From Nocardia paucivorans NBRC 100373 (lineage in GTDB: Bacteria > Actinomycetota > Actinomycetes > Mycobacteriales > Mycobacteriaceae): 64,000 bases of DNA. The stretch spans positions 1-64,000 of the forward strand of contig NZ_BAGE01000126.1 of NCBI RefSeq assembly GCF_000308675.1, given 5' to 3'. Under the pieces are notes generated by a model, which was given only the letters and a program-made list of their open reading frames with translations, was not told the DNA's origin and did not search any database. How positions within the stretch are numbered: the stretch's first letter is position 1; every line of letters starts with the position of its first letter. Positions 16,383 to 25,341 of the stretch are shown here, piece by piece. Position numbers and translations under genes: made by a program.

Positions 16383-18635
16383 TTACTGTGCGGTGGACCG
16401 GAAGCGGCGCAACCGCAGGCTGTTACTGACCACGAACACCGAGGAGAACGCCATCGCGGCCCCGGCCAGCATCGGGTTGAGCAGGCCCGCCATGGCCAGT
16501 GGGATCGCGGCCACGTTGTAGGCGAACGCCCAGAACAAGTTGCCCTTGATCGTGCCCAGCGTACGGCGGGCCAGACGGATGGCGTCGACGGCGGCCCGTA
16601 AGTCCCCGCGCACCAGTGTCAGGTCGCTGGCCTCGATAGCGACGTCGGTACCGGTGCCCATGGCCAGACCGAGATCGGCCTGAGCGAGTGCGGCAGCGTC
16701 GTTGACGCCGTCACCGACCATCGCCACGACCTTGCCTTCGGCCTGCAACCGCTCCACGACAGCGACCTTGTCCTGCGGCAGGACCTCCGCGATCACCTCA
16801 TCGATCCCGACCTGAGCGGCGATCGTGCGGGCGGCGGCTTCGTTGTCGCCGGTCAGCATGATCGGAGTCAGACCGAGCGCCCGCAGCTGCGATACCGCCT
16901 CGGCGGAAGTAGGTTTCACCGCGTCGGCGACGACCAGCACTCCGCGGGCCGCGCCGTCCCAGCCGACCGCGACCGCAGTCTTTCCCTCCGCTTCCGCGGC
17001 ACGCATCGCCCGCTCGAGTTCGGCGTCCAAGTGCAGTGACCAGTCCTCCAGTAACCGGGTCCGGCCGACCACCACCGCGCGCCCGTCCACAACTCCTTGC
17101 ACGCCGAGCCCGGCCATATTGGCGAAGCCTTCGACCGATGCCGGCTCACCCACCCGGTCGCGGGCGCCCTTGGCGATGGCCTGGGCGATCGGGTGTTCCG
17201 AGGAGTCCTCCAGGGCCCCGGCCAGCGCCAGCACCTGATCGGCGGACTCGCCGTCGGCGACGACGACATCGAGCAGCGTCATCTTCCCGGTGGTGACGGT
17301 GCCGGTCTTGTCCAGGACCACGGTATCCACCCGCCGGGTCGATTCCAGCACCTCCGGGCCCTTGATCAGCACACCGAGCTGGGCGCCGCGACCGGTACCG
17401 ACCATCAATGCGGTCGGGGTGGCCAAGCCCAGGGCGCACGGGCAGGCGATGATCAGCACGGCTACCGCAGCGGTGAACGCCGCGGCGATCGAGCCGCCGG
17501 TGCCGAGCCAGAATCCGAGTGTCGCGACCGCGAGCGCGATGACGATCGGCACGAAGATCCCGGAGATCCGGTCGGCCAGCCGCTGCGCCTGCGCCTTGCC
17601 GGTTTGGGCATCCTCGACGAGTTTCGCCATCTGCGCCAGCTGGGTATCGGACCCGATCCGGCTGGCCCGCACGACGATCCGGCCACCCACATTGACAGTG
17701 GCGCCGACCACCGCGTCGTCGACGCCGACCTCGACCGGCACAGATTCCCCGGTGAGCATGGACGCGTCGACCGCCGAGGAGCCCTCGACCACCACGCCGT
17801 CGGTGGCGATCTTCTCCCCCGGGCGCACCACGAATCGGTCACCGACGGTGAGTGCGTCGACCGGGATGCGTTCCTCGCGGCCGTCGCGCAGCACCGACAC
17901 CTCTTTGGCCCCGAGTTCGAGCAGCGCGCGCAGCGCCGCGCCGGCCCGCCGTTTGGACCGGGCCTCGAAGAAGCGCCCGGCCAGGATGAATGTGGTGACC
18001 CCGGCCGCCGCTTCGAGGTAGATGCTGCCGGTGCCGTCCATCCGGGCGATGGTGAACTCGAACGGGTGCGTCATCCCCGGAGTGCCCGCCGTACCCCAGA
18101 ACAGGGCATACAGAGACCAGCCGAACGCGGCCAGCGTGCCGATGGACACCAGGGTGTCCATCGTGGCCGCGCCGTGGCGCAGGTTGGTCCAAGCCGCCCG
18201 GTGGAACGGCAGCGCGCCCCAGATCACCACCGGCGCGGCCAGGGTGAGTGACAGCCATTGCCAGTTGGTGAACTGCAAGGCCGGGACCATCGCCATGGCG
18301 ATCACCGGCACGGTCAGTACCAGCGAGACCAGCAGCCTGGTCCGCAGCGCGGCCGTCGGATCCGGTTCGGCGGACTCCGCAGTTTCGGCGGAAGCCGGGG
18401 GGCGCGGTAGGGCAGCGGTGTAGCCGGCCTCCTCGACGACGCTGATCAGTTCCTCGGGCGCGATATCGCCGGTGTAGTCCACACGCGCCTTCTCGGTCGC
18501 GTAGTTGACGGTGGCGGTGACGCCGTCGAGTTTGTTGAGTTTCTTCTCGATGCGGTTGGCGCAGGAGGCGCAGGTCATGCCACCGATCACCAGTTCGACC
18601 TGCCCGGTGGGCGATGGTTTCGTCGCGGTGGTCAT
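16383..18635 (-). CDS. copA: Cu(I)-exporting P1B-type ATPase CopA
   Basis: A 750-residue P1B-1 ATPase that pumps Cu(I) out of the cytosol. An N-terminal HMA domain carries GMTCASC (Cys22, Cys25). The transmembrane CPC is at 398-400, the phosphorylation motif DKTGT at 442-446, and SEHP near 479-482, followed by TGDN and GDGVND. The late segment [12 protein letters not shown] and the Met-Ser pair in AMAFSSVF are typical Cu(I) ligand helices. GGAG precedes the ATG. It is last in a leftward unit after the HMA chaperone and His-rich protein, whose promoter region has a TACCC-N5-GGGTA box. It is the core copper exporter here. Confidence 0.93.
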   Translation of the reverse strand: MTTATKPSPTGQVELVIGGMTCASCANRIEKKLNKLDGVTATVNYATEKARVDYTGDIAPEELISVVEEAGYTAALPRPPASAETAESAEPDPTAALRTRLLVSLVLTVPVIAMAMVPALQFTNWQWLSLTLAAPVVIWGALPFHRAAWTNLRHGAATMDTLVSIGTLAAFGWSLYALFWGTAGTPGMTHPFEFTIARMDGTGSIYLEAAAGVTTFILAGRFFEARSKRRAGAALRALLELGAKEVSVLRDGREERIPVDALTVGDRFVVRPGEKIATDGVVVEGSSAVDASMLTGESVPVEVGVDDAVVGATVNVGGRIVVRASRIGSDTQLAQMAKLVEDAQTGKAQAQRLADRISGIFVPIVIALAVATLGFWLGTGGSIAAAFTAAVAVLIIACPCALGLATPTALMVGTGRGAQLGVLIKGPEVLESTRRVDTVVLDKTGTVTTGKMTLLDVVVADGESADQVLALAGALEDSSEHPIAQAIAKGARDRVGEPASVEGFANMAGLGVQGVVDGRAVVVGRTRLLEDWSLHLDAELERAMRAAEAEGKTAVAVGWDGAARGVLVVADAVKPTSAEAVSQLRALGLTPIMLTGDNEAAARTIAAQVGIDEVIAEVLPQDKVAVVERLQAEGKVVAMVGDGVNDAAALAQADLGLAMGTGTDVAIEASDLTLVRGDLRAAVDAIRLARRTLGTIKGNLFWAFAYNVAAIPLAMAGLLNPMLAGAAMAFSSVFVVSNSLRLRRFRSTAQ

Positions 18636-18675
18636 GGGGTGCTCCGTTCTGTGGTGCTCGAACTCAGAGGTTCAA

Positions 18676-18701
18676 GGGGTGCCTGTCGTGCAGGCGTCCC
18701 C
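18676..18701 (-). terminator. Hairpin between His-rich protein and copA
   Basis: GCCTG (18681-18685) pairs with CAGGC (18691-18695), extended by flanking GGGG/CCCC. It lies in the 115-nt gap before copA. It might attenuate transcription into copA or stabilise mRNA ends. Confidence 0.35.
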
Positions 18702-18750
18702 CAGGGATGGAGTCGGTGGGTAACGGCAAGCTCGGGATGGTTGCGGGTGG

Positions 18751-19689
18751 TCAGTGGCCGTGGCCGGGTTGTTCGCCGACTTGCGCCGGAGGCGTCTCGG
18801 CACCCGGGTTGCTCTGTGTGACCCGGACTGTGAATTCCGCGGTGCGGACCGTGCCCTTGTGCTGGAAATCGAGGAACAGCCGGTAGTCGCCACTGGTGGG
18901 GGCGGTGAGGGAGAAGGTGATTCCGGGTCCCGCCGGTGTGCTGCCGTCACCGGGTTCCCCCTCGGGGTGCACGTGCAGGTAGGCGAGGTCCGCCGCCCGC
19001 AGAGCGACCAGGTGCCCGTAGGCGCCGAGGTAGGGCTGCAGGTCGGTGACCGGGCGGCCGTTACGGCTGACCGACAGCGTCACCTTCGACGCCTGGCCGG
19101 GGATGACAGCGCCGTCGAGGGTCACGGTGTAGCCGTCGACCGCCACAGCGGTCTCCGGCGCCGGCAGCACTTTGGCGTCGTAGTTGCCCGGCACCCGCAG
19201 ATCCGCGCCCAAGGTCAGGTTCTCCCCGCCTTCCGGTGTGAAGTCGGCGAAGAGTCGATAGTCACCGGCACGCGACAGATCCAGCGGCACGCGCCAGGTT
19301 CCGCTGGCATCCCTGCGTGGATGCACGTGCTGGAAAGCAGCCATGTCGCGGCGGACCACGATCAGGTGCAGGTCCTTGTCATGGCTGCGCTCATACCGGG
19401 TGACCGGCAGCCCAGCAGCGTCGAGAATGCGGAAACCGACCGCAACCTCGGCCCCGGGGCGGACTCGCGGGGTATCCAGTTGCAGTGTGTAGCCGCGCTC
19501 ACTGACGAGCAGACCACCAGGTAGCTGGTCGGGGCTGGGCCCGCTGGAGGCGGCGGGCCCAGCCGGGTGCGTGTCGTGGTCGGCGGGTGCATCGGGAGTG
19601 GGGCCGATGGCCGCACCGAGGACGACAGCGATCCCGAAGATCGCCGCGAGCCCGAGCGCGAAGCCGGCGAACTTGCTGGGCGTGTTCAT
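18751..19689 (-). CDS. Exported His-rich copper-resistance-associated protein
   Basis: A 312-residue protein with an N-terminal signal/anchor (GFALGLAAIFGIAVVLGAAI) and a His/Pro linker. Two beta-rich repeats follow, each with an HDKDLHLIVVRRD- or GHLVALR-like strand and a FQHVHPRR or YLHVHPEG motif. These paired H-x-H strands suggest metal binding outside the membrane. The family is common beside actinobacterial copA genes but has no assigned reaction. A paralogue without the signal peptide lies at 28285. AAGGAG precedes the ATG. It lies between the HMA chaperone and copA, so a periplasm-side copper-handling role is inferred. Confidence 0.72.
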   Translation of the reverse strand: MNTPSKFAGFALGLAAIFGIAVVLGAAIGPTPDAPADHDTHPAGPAASSGPSPDQLPGGLLVSERGYTLQLDTPRVRPGAEVAVGFRILDAAGLPVTRYERSHDKDLHLIVVRRDMAAFQHVHPRRDASGTWRVPLDLSRAGDYRLFADFTPEGGENLTLGADLRVPGNYDAKVLPAPETAVAVDGYTVTLDGAVIPGQASKVTLSVSRNGRPVTDLQPYLGAYGHLVALRAADLAYLHVHPEGEPGDGSTPAGPGITFSLTAPTSGDYRLFLDFQHKGTVRTAEFTVRVTQSNPGAETPPAQVGEQPGHGH

Positions 19690-19731
19690 CGGGATGCTCC
19701 TTGCTGTCGTGTCGTAGTTCGAGTGGATGGG

Positions 19732-19944
19732 TCAGTCGGCCAGCCGGTAGCCGGCCTCGTCGACGGCGGCTGCGATCGCATCACGCTCCACGGGAGCAGA
19801 ACTTCCGATCGTGACCAGCCCACTGGCGAGCTCGACATCGACGGAGGTGACGCCGTCGATCCGGCCGACTTCCTCGCGGACCGAGGAGACGCAATGACCG
19901 CAGGTCATGCCGGTGACCGTGACGGTGGTGGTTGCGCTGCTCAT
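19732..19944 (-). CDS. copZ: HMA-domain copper chaperone (CopZ-like)
   Basis: A 70-residue single HMA domain with GMTCGHCVSSV (C-x-x-C Cu(I) site) and a beta-alpha-beta-beta-alpha-beta pattern ending AAAVDEAGYRLAD. Such proteins ferry Cu(I) to CopA. AAGGAG precedes the ATG. It is first in the leftward unit with the exported His-rich protein and copA. The operator-like palindrome at 19997-20011 lies just upstream. Confidence 0.88.
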   Translation of the reverse strand: MSSATTTVTVTGMTCGHCVSSVREEVGRIDGVTSVDVELASGLVTIGSSAPVERDAIAAAVDEAGYRLAD

Positions 19945-19996
19945 CTGGTTCTCCTTGGTGTTGTGGCGACTTCGCGCCGCGGAACGAAACCTACAA

Positions 19997-20011
19997 TACC
20001 CCCCGGGGGTA
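19997..20011. promoter_or_regulatory. CsoR/RicR-type box, N5 spacing
   Basis: TACCC-CCCGG-GGGTA, 15 nt, lies 53 nt upstream of the leftward copZ start. The spacing matches the copper-regulator palindromes described in mycobacteria (CsoR/RicR). It probably controls copZ-copA. The regulator gene itself is not evident in the window. Confidence 0.7.
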
Positions 20012-20108
20012 TCAAGTCAAGAGGTTGCGGCAACCCGGTCGCTGAAACCACCACACAGGGCCACCGGCGAGTTCGGGGCCCGCGGCCGTGTCGACTCCAC
20101 CGGTTGCA

Positions 20109-20123
20109 TACCCCACAGGGGTA
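20109..20123. promoter_or_regulatory. CsoR/RicR-type box, N5 spacing
   Basis: TACCC-CACAG-GGGTA, a symmetrical 15-mer, lies about 89 nt upstream of the rightward HMA gene at 20212. Together with the box at 19997 it marks this 260-nt region as a divergent copper-responsive promoter. Confidence 0.7.
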
Positions 20124-20211
20124 CGGTAAGGGTTGAAGTGTTCCTCCCGCAGCCCGGCAACGACGATTCCGGATGGGCACGCGGGTCCTCACCAGATCGA
20201 CAGGAAACGAA

Positions 20212-20418
20212 ATGAGCACCTCGATCATCACCGTCGCGGGAATGACCTGCGGCGGTTGCGCTTCAAAAGTCCGGACCGAGCTCGGCGCCCTGGACGGCGT
20301 CTCCCGGGTCGACGCGGACCCTGCTACCGGCCGAGTCACCGTCGAATCAAGCCAGGAAGTCGACCCCGACGCCGTCAAGAACGCTGTGGAAACCGCCGGC
20401 TACCGAGTAGTCACCTGA
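20212..20418 (+). CDS. Second HMA-domain copper chaperone
   Basis: A 68-residue HMA domain with GMTCGGCASKV and a normal ending (AVETAGYRVVT). The start is ATG 20212 after AGGAAA; the open frame continues upstream but without chaperone sequence. It is divergent from copZ, with its own N5 box, and is followed by a strong hairpin, so it is probably a single-gene unit. A Cu(I) carrier or buffer role is likely. Confidence 0.85.
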   Translation: MSTSIITVAGMTCGGCASKVRTELGALDGVSRVDADPATGRVTVESSQEVDPDAVKNAVETAGYRVVT

Positions 20419-20670
20419 CTTCGCGGACCACATCGGAACGTGGCGCACACCCGGTTCATCGGCGCGCCGACCGATTCGTCTCCGGCCGGCGCGCCGAGCC
20501 CGGCCGGAGATGGGCACCCTTCCCACGGTCGGTGCCATCGGTGGCTCTGGTCACAGGAAGGCGAGGCAGGATGGATGTGACGGGTAGGTTGTTTCGCGAC
20601 CGTTGCAGTGTTGCTTCGCCGATGTGGCCCTCGCCGAGAGAACAATGGGTGACGAGAGGAGGTGGTGCAG
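20419..20670. terminator. Terminator hairpin at 20480-20509 in a 252-nt gap
   Basis: CTCCGGCCGG (20480-20489) and CCGGCCGGAG (20500-20509) form a perfect 10-bp stem with a 10-nt loop, 62 nt after the HMA stop. The rest of the gap presumably holds the promoter of the 46-aa ORF and lpqS. I see no TACCC/GGGTA box there. Confidence 0.65.
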
Positions 20671-20811
20671 GTGGCCAGGATGTCCGAATACACCGATATG
20701 CAGCGTAAACGCATAGACGAGGGTCGATACTTCGAGGCCGGTGCACCATCTCCGGCAACCGAGGCGTTGCCACATGGCAGCCGTTCCCTGGATCCGAGTG
20801 GTCCGCGGTGA
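20671..20811 (+). CDS. 46-aa ORF coupled to lpqS
   Basis: A GTG at 20671 has a perfect AGGAGG (20657-20662) 8 nt upstream and opens 46 codons beginning MARMSEYTDMQRKRI. The stop TGA (20809-20811) overlaps the lpqS GTG (20808-20810), the usual sign of translational coupling. The peptide is polar with no cysteine and no family I know. It could be a small protein or a leader that sets lpqS translation. It resembles in position, not sequence, the small copper-induced ORFs of the mycobacterial regulon. Confidence 0.5.
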   Translation: MARMSEYTDMQRKRIDEGRYFEAGAPSPATEALPHGSRSLDPSGPR

Positions 20812-21224
20812 ACATTTCCGCTCGCCTGCGACGCACATCGCTGGGACTGCTGATGGCGGTGCTGCTGGTTGCCCCACTGATCGACTGCACCCTGCACGGG
20901 CAAGACGAGCACACCCATCCCCCCGTCGTGGCAGCCGTCGAGGCCGTTTTCCCCTCGCACACCCATTCCCCGCACGCAATGAGCGGGGGACTCATCGACC
21001 ACTGTGATCAGCACATGATCCAATGCGTCGAGAAGTCGCTGCTGCCCTCCAGCGGAGCGACGATTTCGCCGTTGCTGTGGCTGGCGTTTCTCGCCGCGAC
21101 CGCAGTAGGCGCCATCGCCCTGATTTTCACCGGCACACGTGAAATCCGCGGCCCTCCCATCACCGCACTACCCGTGTCGAACGGACGAGACATACTCACG
21201 AATTTCTGTATCTCCCGACGCTGA
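20808..21224 (+). CDS. lpqS: LpqS-like copper-linked membrane/lipoprotein
   Basis: A 138-residue protein. An N-terminal signal ([20 protein letters not shown]) has Cys27 in a weak lipobox. A His-rich external loop ([24 protein letters not shown]) and a second membrane helix ([19 protein letters not shown]) follow. Position and partners (followed by cysK2 and an MFS gene) match M. tuberculosis lpqS-cysK2-Rv0849, a copper-induced set. The name rests on order and composition rather than a sequence search. It probably binds copper at the envelope. Confidence 0.65.
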   Translation: MNISARLRRTSLGLLMAVLLVAPLIDCTLHGQDEHTHPPVVAAVEAVFPSHTHSPHAMSGGLIDHCDQHMIQCVEKSLLPSSGATISPLLWLAFLAATAVGAIALIFTGTREIRGPPITALPVSNGRDILTNFCISRR

Positions 21225-21330
21225 TCGGTCAGCGCCAGGCCGCGACCCGTTATGTCGTCGGCCGGTGTTCGCTGCCTGCTCACCGTCTACACCGCCCGGC
21301 GCGGCGGTTCGGATACAGAAAGCGACAATC

Positions 21331-22458
21331 ATGAATAACGTCGTATTCGGCAAACCCGCCGAAGCAGCCGCTGGAGTGCTCACCCCACCGGCCCCGGTAC
21401 GGGAATCCAGTTCACTGGTCGGCAACACCCCGGTCCTGTGGGTGAGCGCGCCCTTGGCGCCGGCCGACCGCGGATTCTGGGCGAAACTGGAAGGCTTCAA
21501 TCCCGGCGGGATGAAGGACCGGCCCGCGCTGCACATGGTCGAACGCGCAAAACAACGCGGAGACCTCGCACCCGGGGCCCGCATCATCGAATCCACCAGC
21601 GGCACCCTCGGCCTCGGTTTGGCGCTGGCCGGCGCGGTGTACCACCATCCCGTCACCGTCGTCACCGATCCCGGCCTCGAACCGATCGTGGCACGCATGC
21701 TCGTCTCCTACGGCGCCCGCGTCGACATGGTGACCGAACCCCATCCCAGCGGCGGCTGGCAACAAGCACGCCGCGACCGCGTCACCGAACTCATGGCGGC
21801 AGAGCCCGGAGCCTGGTGCCCCGACCAGTACACCAACCCCGACAACGTCGACGGATACGAATCCCTCGGCCTGGAGCTGCAGCACCAGCTCGGAGATATC
21901 GACGTGCTGGTGTGCGCGGTCGGCACCGGCGGCCACTCCGCCGGTGTGGCGCGAGTGCTGCGCCGATTCAACCCAGAACTGCAGCTGATCGGCGTCGACA
22001 CGGTCGCCTCCACGATCTTCGGCCAGCCCGCCGGCCCGCGGCTGATGCGCGGACTGGGATCCAGCATCTTCCCCCGCAACGTCGACTACCCGGCGTTCCA
22101 CGAAGTGCACTGGGTAGCACCCGCCGAAGCAGTGTGGGCGTGCCGCGCGCTGGCCGGGACACACTATGCGACCGGCGGCTGGAGCGTCGGAGCCGTGGCG
22201 CTGGTCACCGGGTGGGCCGCACGCACACTGCCGGAAGACACACGAATCGCCGCGGTGTTCCCCGACGGCCCCCAGCGCTACTTCGACACCATCTACAACG
22301 ACGACTACTGCCGCGAACACGGCCTGCTCGACACCGCGCCGCCGATCGAACCAGCCGTTATCAGCCATCCAGGCGAACGCGCAGTGGACTCGTGGACCCG
22401 CTGCACCACCATCGTCGACCCGCACACCGGAGAGCGGACAGGAGAGGGCGCATCGTGA
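21331..22458 (+). CDS. cysK2: CysK2-like PLP-dependent cysteine synthase family enzyme
   Basis: A 375-residue fold-type II PLP enzyme. Lys62 in [12 protein letters not shown] is the Schiff-base lysine, [12 protein letters not shown] is the substrate loop, and [12 protein letters not shown] is the phosphate-binding glycine loop. M. tuberculosis CysK2 makes S-sulfocysteine from O-phosphoserine and thiosulfate, and its gene is in the copper-induced set. The order lpqS-cysK2-MFS is the same here, which supports the name. ATG 21331 is chosen because the upstream open frame overlaps lpqS. The stop overlaps the MFS start (GTGA). Thiol chemistry may counter copper stress. Confidence 0.75.
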   Translation: MNNVVFGKPAEAAAGVLTPPAPVRESSSLVGNTPVLWVSAPLAPADRGFWAKLEGFNPGGMKDRPALHMVERAKQRGDLAPGARIIESTSGTLGLGLALAGAVYHHPVTVVTDPGLEPIVARMLVSYGARVDMVTEPHPSGGWQQARRDRVTELMAAEPGAWCPDQYTNPDNVDGYESLGLELQHQLGDIDVLVCAVGTGGHSAGVARVLRRFNPELQLIGVDTVASTIFGQPAGPRLMRGLGSSIFPRNVDYPAFHEVHWVAPAEAVWACRALAGTHYATGGWSVGAVALVTGWAARTLPEDTRIAAVFPDGPQRYFDTIYNDDYCREHGLLDTAPPIEPAVISHPGERAVDSWTRCTTIVDPHTGERTGEGAS

Positions 22459-23750
22459 CCGCACTGAGGAGCTTCCGCAGCTTCGACCTCGCCGCACGGC
22501 TGTTGATGATCAACCAGTTCGGCATCAACCTCGGCTTCTACATGCTGATGCCCTACCTCGCCGGCTACCTTGCCGGACCGCTGGGCTTGGCGGCCTGGGC
22601 GGTCGGTCTCGTACTCGGGGTACGAAACTTTTCCCAGCAGGGCATGTTCCTCATCGGCGGGACCCTTGCCGACCGGCTCGGCTACAAACCCTTGATCGTC
22701 GCGGGCTGTCTGCTGCGCACCGGCGGCTTCGCCATGCTCGTATTCACCACGTCACTGCCCGGGCTACTCATCGCTTCCGCCGCAACCGGCTTCGCCGGCG
22801 CACTGTTCAACCCCGCGGTACGCGCCTATCTGGCCGCCGACACCGGCGAACGCCGCGTCGAAGCCTTCGCGGTATTCAACATCTTCTACCAAGCCGGGAT
22901 CCTGGCCGGGCCCCTGGTCGGTCTGGCATTGATGTTCCTCGACTTCCGCGTGACCGCTGCGGCCGCGGCCGTCGTATTCGCAGCCCTGACCGTGGCACAG
23001 CTGGCCGCCCTGCCGGCTCGGCGCGAGCAGAAGCCCGCCGAACAGACCTCGATCCTGCAGGACTGGCGGGCGGTGGCGGCCAACCGCCGGTTCCTGCTGT
23101 TCTCGCTGACGATGATCGGCTCGTATGTGCTGTCGTTCCAGGTGTATCTGGCCTTACCGCTGCAGGCCGAATACCTCGCCGGCGCGCAATCACAAGTGCT
23201 CGTCTCGGCGCTGTTCGTGGTCTCCGGTGTGGTCGCCGTGGCCGGGCAGCTGCGCATCACCGGGTGGTTCAAGGCGCGCTGGGGAACCGGACGCAGCCTC
23301 GCGGTGGGTATGGCGATACTGGCCGCGGCGTTCCTGCCGCTGCTCGTGATACCCGGGCCCGGACGATTCGGTACCGGCGCCGCGGTCGTCGCGTTACTCC
23401 TGTCCACAGCTGTCCTGGCTGTCGGGACCGCCGCAGTGTTCCCCTTCGAAATGGACACCGTTGTCTCGCTTGCGGACGGAAGACTGGTGGCGACTCACTA
23501 CGGCTTCTACAACACAATCGTCGGTGTCGGCATCCTGGCCGGCAACCTCGCCACCGGCGCGGTGGTCGGCGCCGCCCGAGATGCCGGCGCGGACTGGGCG
23601 GTGTGGGCCGGGCTCGCCCTCATCGGAGCACTGTCGGCATTCGCGCTCCATCGGCTCGATCGATCGCACACGGAACAGACGGCCACCCATCCTTCACAGG
23701 AGCTCTCCGACCGTCAGGACCGCGAACCAGCGCAGGGTTCTTCACGCTGA
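22455..23750 (+). CDS. MFS transporter, Rv0849-like
   Basis: A 431-residue major facilitator with about 12 hydrophobic segments and motif A-like [17 protein letters not shown] 22455 overlaps the cysK2 stop by four bases, so the two are coupled. The longer open frame from 21438 is a shadow of cysK2. By position it corresponds to the transporter that follows cysK2 in mycobacteria. The substrate may be a cysteine-derived or metal-binding metabolite, which is speculation. Confidence 0.82.
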   Translation: MTALRSFRSFDLAARLLMINQFGINLGFYMLMPYLAGYLAGPLGLAAWAVGLVLGVRNFSQQGMFLIGGTLADRLGYKPLIVAGCLLRTGGFAMLVFTTSLPGLLIASAATGFAGALFNPAVRAYLAADTGERRVEAFAVFNIFYQAGILAGPLVGLALMFLDFRVTAAAAAVVFAALTVAQLAALPARREQKPAEQTSILQDWRAVAANRRFLLFSLTMIGSYVLSFQVYLALPLQAEYLAGAQSQVLVSALFVVSGVVAVAGQLRITGWFKARWGTGRSLAVGMAILAAAFLPLLVIPGPGRFGTGAAVVALLLSTAVLAVGTAAVFPFEMDTVVSLADGRLVATHYGFYNTIVGVGILAGNLATGAVVGAARDAGADWAVWAGLALIGALSAFALHRLDRSHTEQTATHPSQELSDRQDREPAQGSSR

Positions 23751-23985
23751 ACCCGGTCACCCACTCCAAGGTGATGGAAGTGGCACCGCAATTTCATGAC
23801 GGGCCGCTCGCCCTGAACCCCTTAGACCGAGCCGCCCGCAACAGCTCGATGCCCATGACGCCGCCTCGGCCGCACACCGCGCTGCGACTATCACGTCCGC
23901 CGCGGAAACCCCACCGAGGCAGCGGCTCTCGCACCGACCCAACCCATACCACCCGACCGAACCGACCCCGAAAGGAGGTATACCG

Positions 23986-24051
23986 ATGAATCCGCTGCAA
24001 ATGATCTGCGATTGGATGTGCCGCGCTATGGGCAACTGCCCGATGATGTGA
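23986..24051 (+). CDS. 21-aa Cys/Met-rich mini-ORF
   Basis: ATG 23986 is preceded by AAAGGAGG (23971-23978) at 7-nt spacing, the best ribosome-binding site in the region. The 21 codons include Met at 1, 6, 11, 15, 20 and 21 and Cys at 8, 12 and 18, with segments QMICDWMCRAM and NCPMM. A hairpin follows at once. It lies 235 nt after the lpqS-cysK2-MFS genes on the same strand. Thiol and thioether spacing would suit Cu(I). The pattern of Met, Cys, Trp and a terminal Met pair echoes the IS-split ORF at 12485/10172. The function is inferred; no family is known to me. Confidence 0.6.
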   Translation: MNPLQMICDWMCRAMGNCPMM

Positions 24052-24056
24052 CGCCC

Positions 24057-24099
24057 GGCCGGGGTGGCGCCGGCCACCGTGCAGGCACCACCCCGGGCC
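24057..24099 (+). terminator. Hairpin after the Cys/Met mini-ORF
   Basis: GGGGTGG (24061-24067) pairs perfectly with CCACCCC (24088-24094), extended by GGCC/GGGCC with a bulge. It starts 6 nt after the mini-ORF stop, consistent with the end of a transcript. Confidence 0.55.
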
Positions 24100-24104
24100 G
24101 GATA

Positions 24105-24200
24105 ATGGTCAGCAAGGATCGCTGCCGTGGTCAGCGGCCTCACTCCTGTACGGCGAGCCGGTGTCTTCAGCTCGGTGTGATGTTGGCGGCGCTGATCATT
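24105..24200 (+). pseudogene. 5' relic of the gene at 33279
   Basis: About 95 nt from ATG 24105 align with the first 95 nt of the ORF at 33279; shared runs include GCCGTGGTCAGCG and ACGGCGAGCCGG, then CTCGGTGTGATG. One extra A near 24115 shifts the frame, and similarity stops after the segment GGCGGCGCTGAT. It is a truncated duplicate of a copper-associated membrane protein gene, left between the mini-ORF and the hydrolase. Confidence 0.6.
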
Positions 24201-24254
24201 CGGAGCAGTCGCGGCCGGCGCGCTGCACCGCCTCAACCGATCACAGACCAGCGG

Positions 24255-25049
24255 TCAGTCGACCAGGAATGCCGACGTACGGTCAGTCCAGGTCTTGATA
24301 TCGGCGACCGAGGTCGAGATATGCAGGGTCGCGTTCGGGAGCAACTCACGCAACTTTTCAGCGGTCGATACCGGGTGCAACGGGTCGGTGTCCCACGCCA
24401 AGATCAATGTCGGGTGGGTGAGTGTGGCGATCTCGGCCGGATCCGGTAGATCTGAGCGCCCTACGCCTCGCAGTATCGGCGCGAGCAACTCGTCGGGGAC
24501 GTCGGGAGTGAACCCGAACTCGGGGTAGTCGGCGAAGATCGGGAGCGGTTCGCCCTCGGCCCACCGGTCCAGCCACGCCGCCGGCCCATCGGAATCGATG
24601 GCCTCGGCCGCGTCGGTATACCAATTACGCGCCTGCTGAGGGCCAGTTTCCCAGGCAACCGGCGGGATCATCAGCACAAGGCGGCGAAACCGCTGCGGCG
24701 CGGCGATCGCAGAACGCAGTGCTACATCGGCGCCCAACGACGAACCCACGAAGTCCATCGGTTCGTCGATGCCGACTGCATCCAGTAATCCGAGCAGGTC
24801 ACGGCTGAAATTTTCGAACAGATAATCCTCGGCTCGCGGGCGCCCGCTCGACCGTCCGTGGCCGCGCTGATCGTAGGTAAGCAGCCGACGACCATCGGCC
24901 ACCGCCTCGATATCGAACAACTTCAGCCCGCGCACGCCCGCACGGCTGAGCAGCACTCCGTGCGCATACCCGAGGGGCCGCCCGGCTCCAGTGATCCGGT
25001 AGGCGATCCGCCCTCCGTCACGTTCGAAGTAACTGTCTTGCAGCGGCAT
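24255..25049 (-). CDS. Alpha/beta-hydrolase
   Basis: A 264-residue alpha/beta-hydrolase fold protein. The nucleophile elbow is GSSLGAD (Ser in G-x-S-x-G position), the oxyanion region YAHGVLLS, and the RGHGRSSG loop precedes it. Asp in WDTDPLHP and a late histidine complete a plausible triad. ATG 25049 is used because GAGGA lies 8 nt upstream; the frame is open to 25097. It is probably an esterase, lactonase or C-C hydrolase. No link to metal resistance is evident apart from position. Confidence 0.8.
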   Translation of the reverse strand: MPLQDSYFERDGGRIAYRITGAGRPLGYAHGVLLSRAGVRGLKLFDIEAVADGRRLLTYDQRGHGRSSGRPRAEDYLFENFSRDLLGLLDAVGIDEPMDFVGSSLGADVALRSAIAAPQRFRRLVLMIPPVAWETGPQQARNWYTDAAEAIDSDGPAAWLDRWAEGEPLPIFADYPEFGFTPDVPDELLAPILRGVGRSDLPDPAEIATLTHPTLILAWDTDPLHPVSTAEKLRELLPNATLHISTSVADIKTWTDRTSAFLVD

Positions 25050-25150
25050 CGGCGACATCCTCAAGTTTAGGGTTACGGGGTAAGGGTATAGCACCACGCG
25101 AGCGGATGATGGGGTTCGGGAACATTGACGAGAAGCGTCACGCTGAGGAG

Positions 25151-25252
25151 TTACCGCAGATCCTGGATCGGTGAGACGGCGCGATGGTGCTGCTCATGAT
25201 CATGGCGGTCGGTGTGAGGGTGGTGGGCGTGGCCCGGGCTGTGCATGCGCAT
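25151..25252 (-). CDS. Candidate 33-aa His-rich mini-protein
   Basis: A minus-strand ATG at 25252 opens 33 codons with nine histidines (segments HSPGHAHHPHTDRHDHEQHH) and two early methionines. It lies 90 nt after the AhpD-like gene on the same strand. No clear ribosome-binding site is seen, and the frame is open upstream, so the start is uncertain. Composition suits Ni, Zn or Cu binding. It could be a chance ORF in GC-rich DNA. Confidence 0.3.
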   Translation of the reverse strand: MRMHSPGHAHHPHTDRHDHEQHHRAVSPIQDLR

Positions 25253-25341
25253 CCGCGAGAGTGGCTTCGGCCGAGACACCCCAGTCGAATCGCTGCCCCG
25301 TATGTTCTGAGCCTCACTTCCCTTGACGAGAAGGAGGCGGA

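Noticed and set aside
20645-20716. Three-cysteine ORF MGDERRWCRWPGCPN overlapping the 46-aa ORF
   Set aside because: No ribosome-binding site, and it lies out of frame under the better-supported coupled ORF.
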